From an uncultured Lachnospiraceae bacterium (lineage in GTDB: Bacteria > Bacillota > Clostridia > Lachnospirales > Lachnospiraceae), in the NCBI GenBank assembly GCA_910587295.1, contig CAJULP010000106.1, positions 1-37,962 of the forward strand: a stretch of 37,962 nt of DNA. Reading direction: 5' to 3'. Of the stretch, positions 1 to 7,734 are shown one piece after another. Numbering within the stretch: position 1 is the first letter of the stretch; every line of letters starts with the position of its first letter. The notes under the pieces are model-generated. The model saw nothing but the letters and a program-made list of their open reading frames with translations, had not been told where the DNA came from and did no database searches. The translations under genes and the position numbers were made by a program.

Positions 1-60
1 ATGGCAATCTGTCTTTTTGTGCTGCTTGAATACAGACAAGTCTTCCTTTAAAAGAAAAAT

Positions 61-94
61 CAGGCAGAGATAGGCGTTGCAATATCCCTGCCTG
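61..94. other. Imperfect inverted repeat upstream of the ABC genes
   Basis: The arms CAGGCAG and CTGCCTG, plus an inner GATA/TATC, can form a hairpin. On the plus strand no T-run follows it; on the minus strand it is followed by a T-rich stretch (48-60), so it resembles a minus-strand terminator, although no minus-strand gene lies to its right. It may be an attenuator or leftover structure. Nothing else is recognisable in 1-126: all three forward frames have stops there. Confidence 0.3.
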
Positions 95-126
95 AAGAAA
101 AGCCAGTAAGTCAATGCCTTAACTAA

Positions 127-1140
127 ATGACATTGGTCTTGAAGTACCTTTCTTTCTTAATCAAAAAAGACTGCAGGATGATGGTGTCAGGAAAATTCTT
201 TCTTGTAGCGTTTGGATCGCTTTTACTTTATACATTGTTCATTCACTTTGGTTATCTGAACTTCATGGGAGACAATGCCAATAGTTACAATGTATATCTC
301 TATGATCCGGCAGGAACCTATACGCAGGTGCCGCCGATGATCCATTCGGTAACCTCCAGGGAAGAACTGGATGAGGCGCTTGCCGGGGATGCAAGCGGCG
401 GTGTCGGAATCCATGTAAAGGATGGGAACCCCAATATTGTACTTTATGCAGGAACGGAAAAAGTTGACCGGCATAGAGCAGACTATGCATTCTCACTTTT
501 GTATTCCGGCAGAGAATATAAGCCGGAAACAGTGGGGCAAAATACCCCGGAAATGAAACAGCGCAGAGAGATCACCTGTGAACTGCTGTTTATTGAGATC
601 GCTGCCGTAGGATTTCTGGGGATTGCGTCGGTGCTGTTTAAAGAAAAACAGATGGGAGTGATACGCGTCCATGCTATTATGCCTTTGAAAAGGAGACTGT
701 TTGTATTTTCTAAGATCGTCCTTTTTCTGCTCACGGATCTGGCTTTCGCAGCTTTGATGACACTGTTGAATGTCGGATTTACAGAAGCCGGAGACGTTTT
801 ATTTGCTATATTGATACAGACAGGGATTTTGTCTCTGGTCATGTCACTTGCAGGCTTTGGCTGCGCAATGCTGTTAAAAGATTTTAAGCAATTTTCACTG
901 GCTTATCTGGTGATCACGCTTTTAACCGCAACACCGGTTTTCCTGTCAGCCAACACTGCAATTAAAATGGATTGGATCATTTACCATCCCTTTTATCATG
1001 TGTATATGGGGCTGAAAAATGCTTTTTTCGGTACGCCCGTTACAAACCCGGTTTATTACATCTGTGTAGTGTGTGTCATTATTTTACTCTTTGGCATTGC
1101 CACTATGGCATTTCATAAAGAGATGAGAAGGGAGGGCTGA
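127..1140 (+). CDS. ABC-2 type transporter permease, first subunit
   Basis: A 337-residue integral membrane protein. A hydrophobic segment near residues 25-47 is followed by an extracytoplasmic part of about 100 residues, then roughly five membrane segments (about 150-330). This is the layout of ABC-2 type exporter permeases, of the kind annotated as drug or fluoroquinolone export permeases. The next gene has the same layout and starts two bases after this stop, so the two probably form a heterodimeric channel. The ATPase is not in the window and may lie upstream. The start is uncertain: the ATG at 127 has a poor ribosome site, and ATGs at 178/181 follow an AGGATG sequence but would remove residues that look native. 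Substrate cannot be told from sequence. Confidence 0.75.
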   Translation: MTLVLKYLSFLIKKDCRMMVSGKFFLVAFGSLLLYTLFIHFGYLNFMGDNANSYNVYLYDPAGTYTQVPPMIHSVTSREELDEALAGDASGGVGIHVKDGNPNIVLYAGTEKVDRHRADYAFSLLYSGREYKPETVGQNTPEMKQRREITCELLFIEIAAVGFLGIASVLFKEKQMGVIRVHAIMPLKRRLFVFSKIVLFLLTDLAFAALMTLLNVGFTEAGDVLFAILIQTGILSLVMSLAGFGCAMLLKDFKQFSLAYLVITLLTATPVFLSANTAIKMDWIIYHPFYHVYMGLKNAFFGTPVTNPVYYICVVCVIILLFGIATMAFHKEMRREG

Positions 1141-1142
1141 CC

Positions 1143-2153
1143 GTGAAAGGGTTGATCTATCAGTTAAAAAGTGTCTGGAAAGATAAGTTTTGCATCATGT
1201 CGTTTCTCCTGCCTATTGTGGCAGCTATGCTGCTGAATATAGCCGGCTCCATCGACCTGTCTTCTTTAGGCGAATATTATTTTTGTGTGGTTGATGGTGA
1301 GGTTACGGATGAGACCAGGGAGTGGCTTATGGGGTACGGCGATGTCACAGTGTGCCCAACGAGGGAGGAATGGCTTTCGGCGATCAGGGAGCCGTCCACC
1401 AATCTGATCGGCGTAGAGGGGAGTGGAGAGGGTATCAGGACTGTTTTGGCCGGTGACGAATTACCAATATGGCAACAGGCAGCAGCCACACTTCCGGCTC
1501 TCTATGAACAGCGGAAAGCGGCGGCAGAGGTCAGCATACAGACTTTGGAACAGCCTGACGTACTGGCAGGATTTCAATTCATTTTTATAGCGATGATCCT
1601 GATTGTTGCTATGTTCATGGGCTGTACCTTTAATGCGATGAACATTATTTCCGAAAAAGAAGATGGTGTTGCGCTGATAAATGAAATACTGCCTATGACG
1701 CCCAGGCAATATGTGATCCAGAAAATTTTTGTGGGGTTTGTGCTTGGCTGTCTGTCCGCAATGGTTACGGCGGCAATCTGTTTTAAGCTTTCCCCCGCAG
1801 GAGCGGCGGCCATGTTTGTGCTGACGGTATTGTCGGCTTTTGTGGCGGCTCTGGCAGGTCTCTTTGTTGGCCGCATTTCGGAAGGGATGATGACGGGCGC
1901 TGCCTATATCAAAATTGTTATGATCATATTCATGGCGGTTCCTCTGTTGAAATATCTGGCAGTGGGGGGAAACAAAGTGCTTTCATACATTTGCTTTCTT
2001 ATCCCGTCCAGCGCTGCTTTTGAGGGGATTATGGATCTGGCGAATGGCGGTATGGCAACCGCAGGCAAGGATATGGTGATCCTTGCGGTTCATGGTATTG
2101 GGTGGTTTTTACTCTATTTATTCCTGTCCGGGCGGCAGAAAAAGAATATGTAA
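1143..2153 (+). CDS. ABC-2 type transporter permease, second subunit
   Basis: A 336-residue membrane protein with the same plan as the preceding gene: one N-terminal membrane segment (about residues 18-37), an extracytoplasmic region of about 110 residues, then a C-terminal block of about five membrane helices. It starts with GTG, chosen because GGGAGGG lies at suitable spacing upstream and only two bases separate it from the previous stop. The cytoplasmic loop SEKEDGVALINEILPMTPRQY resembles the coupling loop of ABC-2 permeases. It probably pairs with the first permease. The substrate is unknown; export of a small molecule, drug or peptide is the family's usual job. Confidence 0.75.
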   Translation: MKGLIYQLKSVWKDKFCIMSFLLPIVAAMLLNIAGSIDLSSLGEYYFCVVDGEVTDETREWLMGYGDVTVCPTREEWLSAIREPSTNLIGVEGSGEGIRTVLAGDELPIWQQAAATLPALYEQRKAAAEVSIQTLEQPDVLAGFQFIFIAMILIVAMFMGCTFNAMNIISEKEDGVALINEILPMTPRQYVIQKIFVGFVLGCLSAMVTAAICFKLSPAGAAAMFVLTVLSAFVAALAGLFVGRISEGMMTGAAYIKIVMIIFMAVPLLKYLAVGGNKVLSYICFLIPSSAAFEGIMDLANGGMATAGKDMVILAVHGIGWFLLYLFLSGRQKKNM

Positions 2154-2270
2154 ATGATAGGAGTACAGACACTGCACAGAAAATAGAATTTAATGGAATT
2201 GCCTGCATTTTTATGATAAAATTTAAAAAGACAAATGTAAACCAGAATGTGGAATAGGAGATAGCTAAAA

Positions 2271-2864
2271 ATGATTTCAGCGATTTATGATCGGCGAAGT
2301 ATAAGGAAATTCACGGACAGGCCTATATCTCAAGAAGATATTACAGATATTATCCAAAGCGGAATAAAAGCGCCTTCTTCTAAAAACAGACAACCGTGGA
2401 AATATATTGTGGTTCAGGGAAATGCGAAAGAAGAAATGCTAAAGGTTTTCCGCCAAGGAATTGAGCGGGAAGAAAAGGACAATGCTTTACTTCCGCTAAG
2501 CAAACAACACATAGCTGCAGCAAAATATACGGTAGATATCATGGCAGAAGCGCCAATCATAGTTTTTGTTGTTAATTCGCTGGGGAAAAGTATTTTAACA
2601 GAATTAACACCGGAAGAACATGTTTATGAAATTTGCAACATCCAATCAATCAGTGCTTCTATACAAAATATGCTTCTAGCCGCTACGGAGAAGGGAATAG
2701 GCAGTCTTTGGATATGCGACATTTATTTTGCATATTCAGAACTGTGTAAATGGTTGGACAGTGACGGTCAACTTATTGCGGCTATTGCGTTTGGTTATCC
2801 AAATGAATTTCCGAAAGAAAGGCCGCGTAAGAAGCTTGAAGATATTGTGGAGTGGAGAAATTAG
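2271..2864 (+). CDS. Nitroreductase family FMN-dependent oxidoreductase
   Basis: A 197-residue cytoplasmic flavoprotein of the nitroreductase family, reducing small substrates with NAD(P)H through bound FMN. The N-terminal RRSIRKFTDRPI is the classical FMN-phosphate contact. PSSKNRQPWKYIVV (about residues 36-49), the central AAxxKGIGSLWIC-type segment and the C-terminal AIAFGYPNE with the following basic stretch match the family fold from end to end. Length is normal for the short single-domain members. An AGGAGA ribosome site lies ahead of the ATG. It is preceded by 117 bases from the ABC permeases with no strong consensus promoter, so it is likely its own unit. The physiological substrate is not known. 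Confidence 0.9.
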   Translation: MISAIYDRRSIRKFTDRPISQEDITDIIQSGIKAPSSKNRQPWKYIVVQGNAKEEMLKVFRQGIEREEKDNALLPLSKQHIAAAKYTVDIMAEAPIIVFVVNSLGKSILTELTPEEHVYEICNIQSISASIQNMLLAATEKGIGSLWICDIYFAYSELCKWLDSDGQLIAAIAFGYPNEFPKERPRKKLEDIVEWRN

Positions 2865-3099
2865 CGTCAACAGATTTATAGCCATGATGGCAGCAGCCTT
2901 TTTTGGTTTTGCGTTGTATGATGCGGGATTGAAACCGGCACGTCCTGGTGAGCTGCACTTCGAAGGATATAAGTGCTATGCCCCCAGGACCAGAAAAGTG
3001 CCCGGGGTTTTTATCTGAAAGATAGGCGGCAGCTGGATTGCAAGGATTAGGAAGAAAGATGCAGGTTATGGGTGTGTGATAGCATATCCTTGCATACCG

Positions 3100-3522
3100 C
3101 TATGCGATTGCTATTTTTCTTTTGATTTCCGCAACTTCCTTTTTCAGCTTGTCAAATTCGATGGCGAGATAATTGACTTTTACTTCATAGGCCAGATTTT
3201 TATCTGCTGCAGGAATAGTCAGATTAAGCTTGTTTGTTAATTCAATAAAATTCTCGGCGATTATTTGGATATTTTTGTCCGTGCCATTTTCAATATGTAA
3301 TTCAATGCCTCTTACTCGCCGGTTTAAGTCTTGTATTTCAGATTTCATATCCTGCATTTCGGATTTCATATTTTGTATTTCGGATTTCATGTTCTGCATT
3401 TCAGATTTCATGTTCTGCATTTCGGATTTCATGTTCTGCATTTCAGATTTTATGCTTTGCATTTCAGGTTTTATGCCTTGCATTTCTGAAAGAATCAAAT
3501 CCAGTTTTTCGCTGTCTGTCAT
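3100..3522 (-). CDS. Small heptad-repeat coiled-coil protein
   Basis: A 140-residue protein with no signal peptide. After MTDSEKLDLILSEMQ, residues about 12-68 are tandem copies of a seven-residue unit (MQNMKSE and variants), an ideal coiled coil. Residues 70-140 hold a less repetitive helical part with a second coiled coil at the end (KLKKEVAEIKRKIAIA). Proteins of this build (a short N-terminal motif, heptad repeats, a conserved tail) are frequent in Lachnospiraceae and uncharacterised. The start is supported by AAGGCGGTGAT just upstream, and a promoter is visible at 3566-3594. The repeated DNA unit is 21 bases, so repeat number can change without frame loss. Function unknown. Confidence 0.75.
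   Translation of the reverse strand: MTDSEKLDLILSEMQGIKPEMQSIKSEMQNMKSEMQNMKSEMQNMKSEIQNMKSEMQDMKSEIQDLNRRVRGIELHIENGTDKNIQIIAENFIELTNKLNLTIPAADKNLAYEVKVNYLAIEFDKLKKEVAEIKRKIAIA
3331..3489. repeat. 21-base tandem repeat encoding heptads
   Basis: About seven imperfect copies of a 21-base unit lie head to tail, read on the minus strand as codons for MQ-x-MKSE. Copies differ mainly at third positions and at one or two residues (MQDMKSE, IQNMKSE, MQSIKSE), which suggests old expansion with some drift. Confidence 0.85.
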
Positions 3523-3565
3523 AGGATCACCGCCTTTTTAAATAATTTAGTTGCTGACATAAGAA

Positions 3566-3594
3566 ATTGTAACACATCCAAAACGAAAAGTCTA
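3566..3594 (-). promoter_or_regulatory. Sigma-A type promoter of the coiled-coil gene
   Basis: Read on the minus strand: -35 TAGACT (3589-3594), a 17-base spacer, and -10 TACAAT (3566-3571), about 40 bases upstream of the start at 3522. Confidence 0.6.
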
Positions 3595-3669
3595 CTAAAA
3601 TAATAAAAAAAATACTAAAATTCGTTTGATACAAGCTCCCCTAACTGTTTCAGGAATAGTTGTAAACGG

Positions 3670-3698
3670 TTGACATAATTTTTTAAATATAGTAAGGT
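3670..3698 (+). promoter_or_regulatory. Probable promoter of the glucosaminidase gene
   Basis: A perfect TTGACA -35 element (3670-3675). At 17 bases the -10 would be TAAGGT (3693-3698), which is weak; TATAGT at shorter spacing is an alternative. It is divergent from the promoter at 3566-3594; the two share a 222-base intergenic region. Confidence 0.45.
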
Positions 3699-3744
3699 GT
3701 ATTAAGTGGAAAAATGCCCTGAGAAAAATGGATAGAGGTTACCA

Positions 3745-6700
3745 ATGAAAAAATATAATCGTATATGGATGATCATAATGAGCATGCTGCTGCTTTTTTG
3801 CCAGCCGCTTACCGTGTCAGCTACAGAGCCCTCCGCGGAACAGGAAAGTGAAACGGAGGAAGATGAAGGCGATCTTCAGGATGAGGAAGAAAGCGGTTCC
3901 CCGGAAGCTGACGGGCAGGAAGGGGAAGATGCTGATGAAGATGAGGTGGAAGCAGATCCAGAAGAATATGCGGAACTGGAAGCTGTCATAAATGAAGCAA
4001 AGGAAAGCCTTAAGGCGGTCACAAGCCAGGAGACGGTGATGGCGCTTGTGTTTCTTTGTGATACCTATGGCGTGAGGGAGACCCCAGGGGAAGACGGGAA
4101 AGTCAGCGTCAGGGTGCCTACCGGAACGACCGTGCAGATAGACGGGTTCGAGCTGGATGAGGAGTGGAACATCTGGTATCACGTTTCCCTTACTTATAAT
4201 GACCGGAACTATTCAGGCTATATAGACCGGAATTATCTGGCATATTCCAATGAGGCTTTCCTTGCCTGGGAAGATGTCTGTTTTCCGAAGTCATCCATGT
4301 TTACCACGTATGAGGGCGGATCTTTGGATGTGGAACAATTTCCGGCTTCCTATAAAAGCAAATTGACCCAGCTAAAACAGGCGCATCCCAATTGGATTTT
4401 TGTAAAGCAGGACACCGGGCTGGATTGGCAGACCGTAGTTAAAAATGAAAATTACCAGGACAGGAACCTGATCAGTTCTATTATGGGTGATGCCTATAAA
4501 AACGGGTTGTATGGCTCCGGATGGTATTATGCATCGAAAGAGGCGGTGGAATATTATCTGGATCCCAGAAATTTCCTGGATGATACCAGGATCTTTCAGT
4601 TTGAACAATTGACTTATAATCCGTCTTACCATTCTAAATCTGCTGTAGATAAGATTTTAAGCACTACCTTTATGAAAGGGGAGCTGCCGGGAGCCGGGAT
4701 GAGCTATGCGTCTGCCTTTTATGAAATTGGCGTGAAGCTGAAGGTAAGCCCGTTCCATTTAGCGTGCCGGGTTTATCAGGAACAGGGGAAGGGAACTTCC
4801 GCTTTGATATCCGGAACATACAGCGGCTATGAAGGGTACTATAATTATTATAATATCGGCGCTACAGGAAAAACAACGGAAGAAAATGTAAAGAGCGGGT
4901 TGGAGAAAGCGAAAAAAGAGGGATGGAATACCCGTTATAAGTCATTAAATGGCGGGGCGGTGATCTTGTCAAAGGAGTATATATTAAAAGGGCAGGATAC
5001 GCTGTACCTTCAAAAGTTTGATGTGGATCCAAGCTTTAGCGGCTTATATTGGCACCAGTATATGCAAAATATTATGGCGCCTTACACGGAATCCCAGATG
5101 GTAAAGAGGGCATATACAGAGACCGGTTCCCTGGACAATCCTTTTGTGTTCAAGATTCCGGTTTACAATAATATGCCGTCCGCCGCCTGTCCGGTGCCGG
5201 GAACGGCATCGACGCCAAAACCCACAGCAACTGCAACGCCTACAGCGGTACCGACTGCAACGCCAACGGCACGGCCTACACCAACGGCGTCCGCATCCCC
5301 GACCGCAACACCGTCGGCGATACCGTCCGAAACTCCAAGTGAAAGGCCTACCGTGCAGCCAACATTGAGACCAACGGTGAAGCCGACAGCGGCATCGACT
5401 GCAACACCAACGGCGGCATCCGCAACTCCCGGTGCGACGCCAACCGCTGCGCCGTCGGTGACACCTGTAGAGAAACCAACGCAAAAACCCATAACGACCC
5501 CGACAGAAACTCCGGCGAAGAAGCCGACGGCGTCACCAACGAACATACCTTCAGTATCACCAACGAAAAAGCCGCTGGTGACGGCGACACCGACTGTCAG
5601 GCCCACAGCAAAACCAACGGAAGTGCCGACTGCGGCACCCACAGCAAAGGCGACAGCATCGCCGACAACAAAACCGACGATATCGCCAACAACAAAACCG
5701 ACGGTATCGTCAACAGAAAAACCGACGGCATCGCCCACAACAAAACCAACGGCATCGCCTACATTAAAGCCAACAGCATCCCCGTCGGCAGGCACAACGC
5801 CAACAGCTGCTGTGGCACCTACAGCGTCGGCATCGCCCACAGCCACGGCAGTGCCAACAGCAAAACCGACGCCAACGCAAAAACCGACTGCGGCACCTAC
5901 GGCAAAGCCAACGCAAAATCCGGCCAGGGAGCCTGAAGATGAGCCGCCTGTTGTTACGGTGGAAGTCGTCAGGACACCGGAACCTACCCCGGCAGAAACT
6001 ACTGCGCCGGCAGCGCAGGCATCGGCAGAACCGGCACAGCCGCCTGCAGGGCAGCAAGATACGGAAACAGAGGTCACGGTTACGGCGGCAACCCCGAAGC
6101 CACAGACGGCGCCGGAAGATAAGTCAGTCGTTACGTTTGATATGAGTGACAATAGTATGGTGTATACCCAGACTTTAGAGCAGATCAGGGAACAGGGGAA
6201 AAAAGTTACCCTGGAAATGGGGAACGGGATCGTATGGCGGATGGATGGAAGCACCATGGGAGAAGCGCCGCTTAACGATATTGATTTTAAAGTCACCATG
6301 GGAAAGAGCGGCATTCCGAAGTTAAAGAAGGATGCCTTGACAGAAGGGGAAAACTATGTTGAGCTTTCCCTGGCCCATGACGGCGGGTTCGGGTTTACGG
6401 CAGTGTTGTCCGTGACGCTTGAAAACGCACAGCCCGGACAATACGCAAACCTGTTTTATTATGATGAAACGGAAGGAGAGTTTCAGTTTATGTGCGCTTC
6501 CATAGTGGGAAGCACAAAAGAAGCCAGTTTTGAATTTGCCCATGCTTCCGATTATATCATCATCATCAGCGATGACATAAAAGAAAATCTGCTGGAACTT
6601 AAGGCGCCGCAGATGGAAGAAGCGGAGCGGATCATTCAGGAAGAGTTAAACAATCCTGCAAATGAGAAACCGGCCGAGGAGCCGAAAAAAGCGGCTGGAA

Positions 6701-6777
6701 TCATTACGCTGATCATTTTAGGGAGTATAGCGGTTGTGATTGCTATATACCTGATTTTCAGGAAAAAGGATGAGTAA
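3745..6777 (+). CDS. Secreted, membrane-tethered N-acetylglucosaminidase with Pro/Thr linker
   Basis: A 1,010-residue surface protein likely to cut peptidoglycan glycan strands. In order: signal peptide (1-27, ending VSA), an acidic stretch (about 28-75), an SH3-like segment (about 98-165, ending GYIDRNYLAY), a glucosaminidase domain of the LytD/Atl type (about 190-460), a Pro/Thr/Ala linker (about 485-730) running into a Pro/Glu-rich part, a C-terminal beta-rich domain (about 795-945), and a membrane helix near 985-1003 followed by RKKDE. In YQEQGKGTS, Glu346 sits where the family's catalytic glutamate is found (family knowledge plus inference). There is no LPxTG motif; anchoring is by the C-terminal helix. 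The start has AGAGG upstream. It appears monocistronic, with a hairpin after the stop. It probably acts at the wall in cell separation or growth. Confidence 0.85.
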   Translation: MKKYNRIWMIIMSMLLLFCQPLTVSATEPSAEQESETEEDEGDLQDEEESGSPEADGQEGEDADEDEVEADPEEYAELEAVINEAKESLKAVTSQETVMALVFLCDTYGVRETPGEDGKVSVRVPTGTTVQIDGFELDEEWNIWYHVSLTYNDRNYSGYIDRNYLAYSNEAFLAWEDVCFPKSSMFTTYEGGSLDVEQFPASYKSKLTQLKQAHPNWIFVKQDTGLDWQTVVKNENYQDRNLISSIMGDAYKNGLYGSGWYYASKEAVEYYLDPRNFLDDTRIFQFEQLTYNPSYHSKSAVDKILSTTFMKGELPGAGMSYASAFYEIGVKLKVSPFHLACRVYQEQGKGTSALISGTYSGYEGYYNYYNIGATGKTTEENVKSGLEKAKKEGWNTRYKSLNGGAVILSKEYILKGQDTLYLQKFDVDPSFSGLYWHQYMQNIMAPYTESQMVKRAYTETGSLDNPFVFKIPVYNNMPSAACPVPGTASTPKPTATATPTAVPTATPTARPTPTASASPTATPSAIPSETPSERPTVQPTLRPTVKPTAASTATPTAASATPGATPTAAPSVTPVEKPTQKPITTPTETPAKKPTASPTNIPSVSPTKKPLVTATPTVRPTAKPTEVPTAAPTAKATASPTTKPTISPTTKPTVSSTEKPTASPTTKPTASPTLKPTASPSAGTTPTAAVAPTASASPTATAVPTAKPTPTQKPTAAPTAKPTQNPAREPEDEPPVVTVEVVRTPEPTPAETTAPAAQASAEPAQPPAGQQDTETEVTVTAATPKPQTAPEDKSVVTFDMSDNSMVYTQTLEQIREQGKKVTLEMGNGIVWRMDGSTMGEAPLNDIDFKVTMGKSGIPKLKKDALTEGENYVELSLAHDGGFGFTAVLSVTLENAQPGQYANLFYYDETEGEFQFMCASIVGSTKEASFEFAHASDYIIIISDDIKENLLELKAPQMEEAERIIQEELNNPANEKPAEEPKKAAGIITLIILGSIAVVIAIYLIFRKKDE
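5206..5930. repeat. Low-complexity Pro/Thr/Ala-coding repeat
   Basis: Degenerate repeats of about 12-24 bases encode runs such as PTASPTTKPT and PTAAPTAKPT. This is a wall-spanning linker. The composition keeps several other frames open, including a long antisense one, but these are by-products. Confidence 0.85.
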
Positions 6778-6782
6778 AAAGA

Positions 6783-6814
6783 GACGCCATGGGGGAAACC
6801 TTGTGGCGTTTCTG
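6783..6814 (+). terminator. Hairpin after the glucosaminidase gene
   Basis: ACGCCA and TGGCGT arms with partly paired inner bases are followed by only a short T-run. It starts six bases after the stop codon, so it is a weak but plausible terminator. Confidence 0.45.
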
Positions 6815-6841
6815 GCAGCGGATATCCTCCGAAAAGAAACC

Positions 6842-6870
6842 TTGTAATAGGTTATGGCAGGGGGTAAAAT
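6842..6870 (+). promoter_or_regulatory. Sigma-A type promoter of the PHP-sbcD-sbcC run
   Basis: TTGTAA (6842-6847), a 17-base spacer and TAAAAT (6865-6870), about 40 bases ahead of the PHP gene start. Confidence 0.55.
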
Positions 6871-6908
6871 AAAAACGTGTAAAATTTTCATAAAGGAGCA
6901 GCAGGATT

Positions 6909-7661
6909 ATGGATCATGACATAAAAGATTATCCTTATTTATATGAGACTCACATGCACACCAGCCAGGCAAGCGCATGCGCCAGGCAGCCGGGCGCCGC
7001 CATGGCGAAAGCGGCAAAGGATGCCGGATATGCGGGAGTGATCGTCACGGATCACAGCTGGTACGGGAATCACTGCATCGATCATTCCCTGCCGTGGGAG
7101 CAGTGGATCGAAGCTTTTTGCATGGGATATGAGGATGCCAAAAGATGGGGGGATGAAAACGATTTTTCCGTATTTTTTGGCTATGAGTCAAACTACGGGG
7201 GAACGGAGTTTTTAATCTACGGTGTGGATAAAGAGTGGCTGATTGGGCATCCGCAGATCAAAGACATATCAATAGAAGGGCAGTTTCGGCTGATCCATGA
7301 AGCAGGCGGCCTGGTGATCCATGCCCATCCTTACAGGGAAGCGGATTACATTAAGGAAATACGGCTGTTTCCGGAGTATGTGGACGGGGTGGAGGCGGTA
7401 AATGCCACCCATTCAAACCCTAAGAGCGAGAAACATAACCGGGCTGTGTTTGACCAATATGCAGCGGAGTATGCAAGAAAGTATGACCTGCCTTTGATGG
7501 CAGGGTCGGACATCCATGATATCCCTCTTTTAGGGGGCGGGATGGCTTTTAAGCGGAAATTAAAATCCATTGAAGACTTTTGTCAGGCAATTCGTACCGG
7601 TGAAGATTATATCCTTACAAACGGTGACAAGTGGTTTGATAAACATGGGGGATTACTGTGA
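6909..7661 (+). CDS. PHP-domain metal-dependent phosphoesterase
   Basis: A 250-residue cytoplasmic protein of the PHP superfamily, which uses two or three metals to hydrolyse phosphoesters. Metal ligands are visible: HxH at His15 and His17, the TDHS motif (about 48-51), Glu in FGYESNYGG (about 95), HAHPYRE (about 138-144), a further His after the NATHSNP segment, and the late GSDIHD (about 200-205). The length suits stand-alone PHP proteins. AAAGGAGC lies upstream of the ATG. It precedes sbcD, which suggests a link to nucleic-acid or nucleotide metabolism, but the substrate (nucleotide, histidinol phosphate-like or other) is not decided by sequence. Confidence 0.85.
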   Translation: MDHDIKDYPYLYETHMHTSQASACARQPGAAMAKAAKDAGYAGVIVTDHSWYGNHCIDHSLPWEQWIEAFCMGYEDAKRWGDENDFSVFFGYESNYGGTEFLIYGVDKEWLIGHPQIKDISIEGQFRLIHEAGGLVIHAHPYREADYIKEIRLFPEYVDGVEAVNATHSNPKSEKHNRAVFDQYAAEYARKYDLPLMAGSDIHDIPLLGGGMAFKRKLKSIEDFCQAIRTGEDYILTNGDKWFDKHGGLL

Positions 7662-7734
7662 AAAATAAATTTTTCACAGACAAATTTGTGCTTGCGCCCA
7701 AATTTGCAGGCTTTTGACAACATGGGGGATTACT
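7642..7734. repeat. 16-base direct repeat flanking a palindromic spacer between PHP gene and sbcD
   Basis: The 16-base sequence AACATGGGGGATTACT occurs at 7642-7657 and 7719-7734, a period of 77 bases. Between the copies are a perfect palindrome (arms 7656-7666 and 7669-7679) that includes the PHP stop codon, and two copies of CAAATTTG arranged around a GC-rich centre. Confidence 0.8.

Noticed and set aside
2728..3018. A 96-codon frame overlapping the end of the nitroreductase gene
   Set aside because: Its first half is the nitroreductase in another frame. The non-overlapping tail from an ATG at 2884 has no ribosome site and no family resemblance; it is left out, though a relic cannot be excluded.
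3331..3489. CRISPR-like array
   Set aside because: The repeats are contiguous 21-base coding units with no unique spacers.
5163..6314. A 383-codon open frame on the minus strand inside the glucosaminidase gene
   Set aside because: It is opposite the Pro/Thr/Ala repeat, whose codons read as Gly/Val/Ala on the other strand. It has no start context and its composition is purely a mirror of the repeat.
7714..7734. An upstream TTG start for SbcD
   Set aside because: It would add seven residues from the repeat sequence. The ATG at 7735 gives the standard MRFLHISDLH start and has GGGGG at correct spacing.
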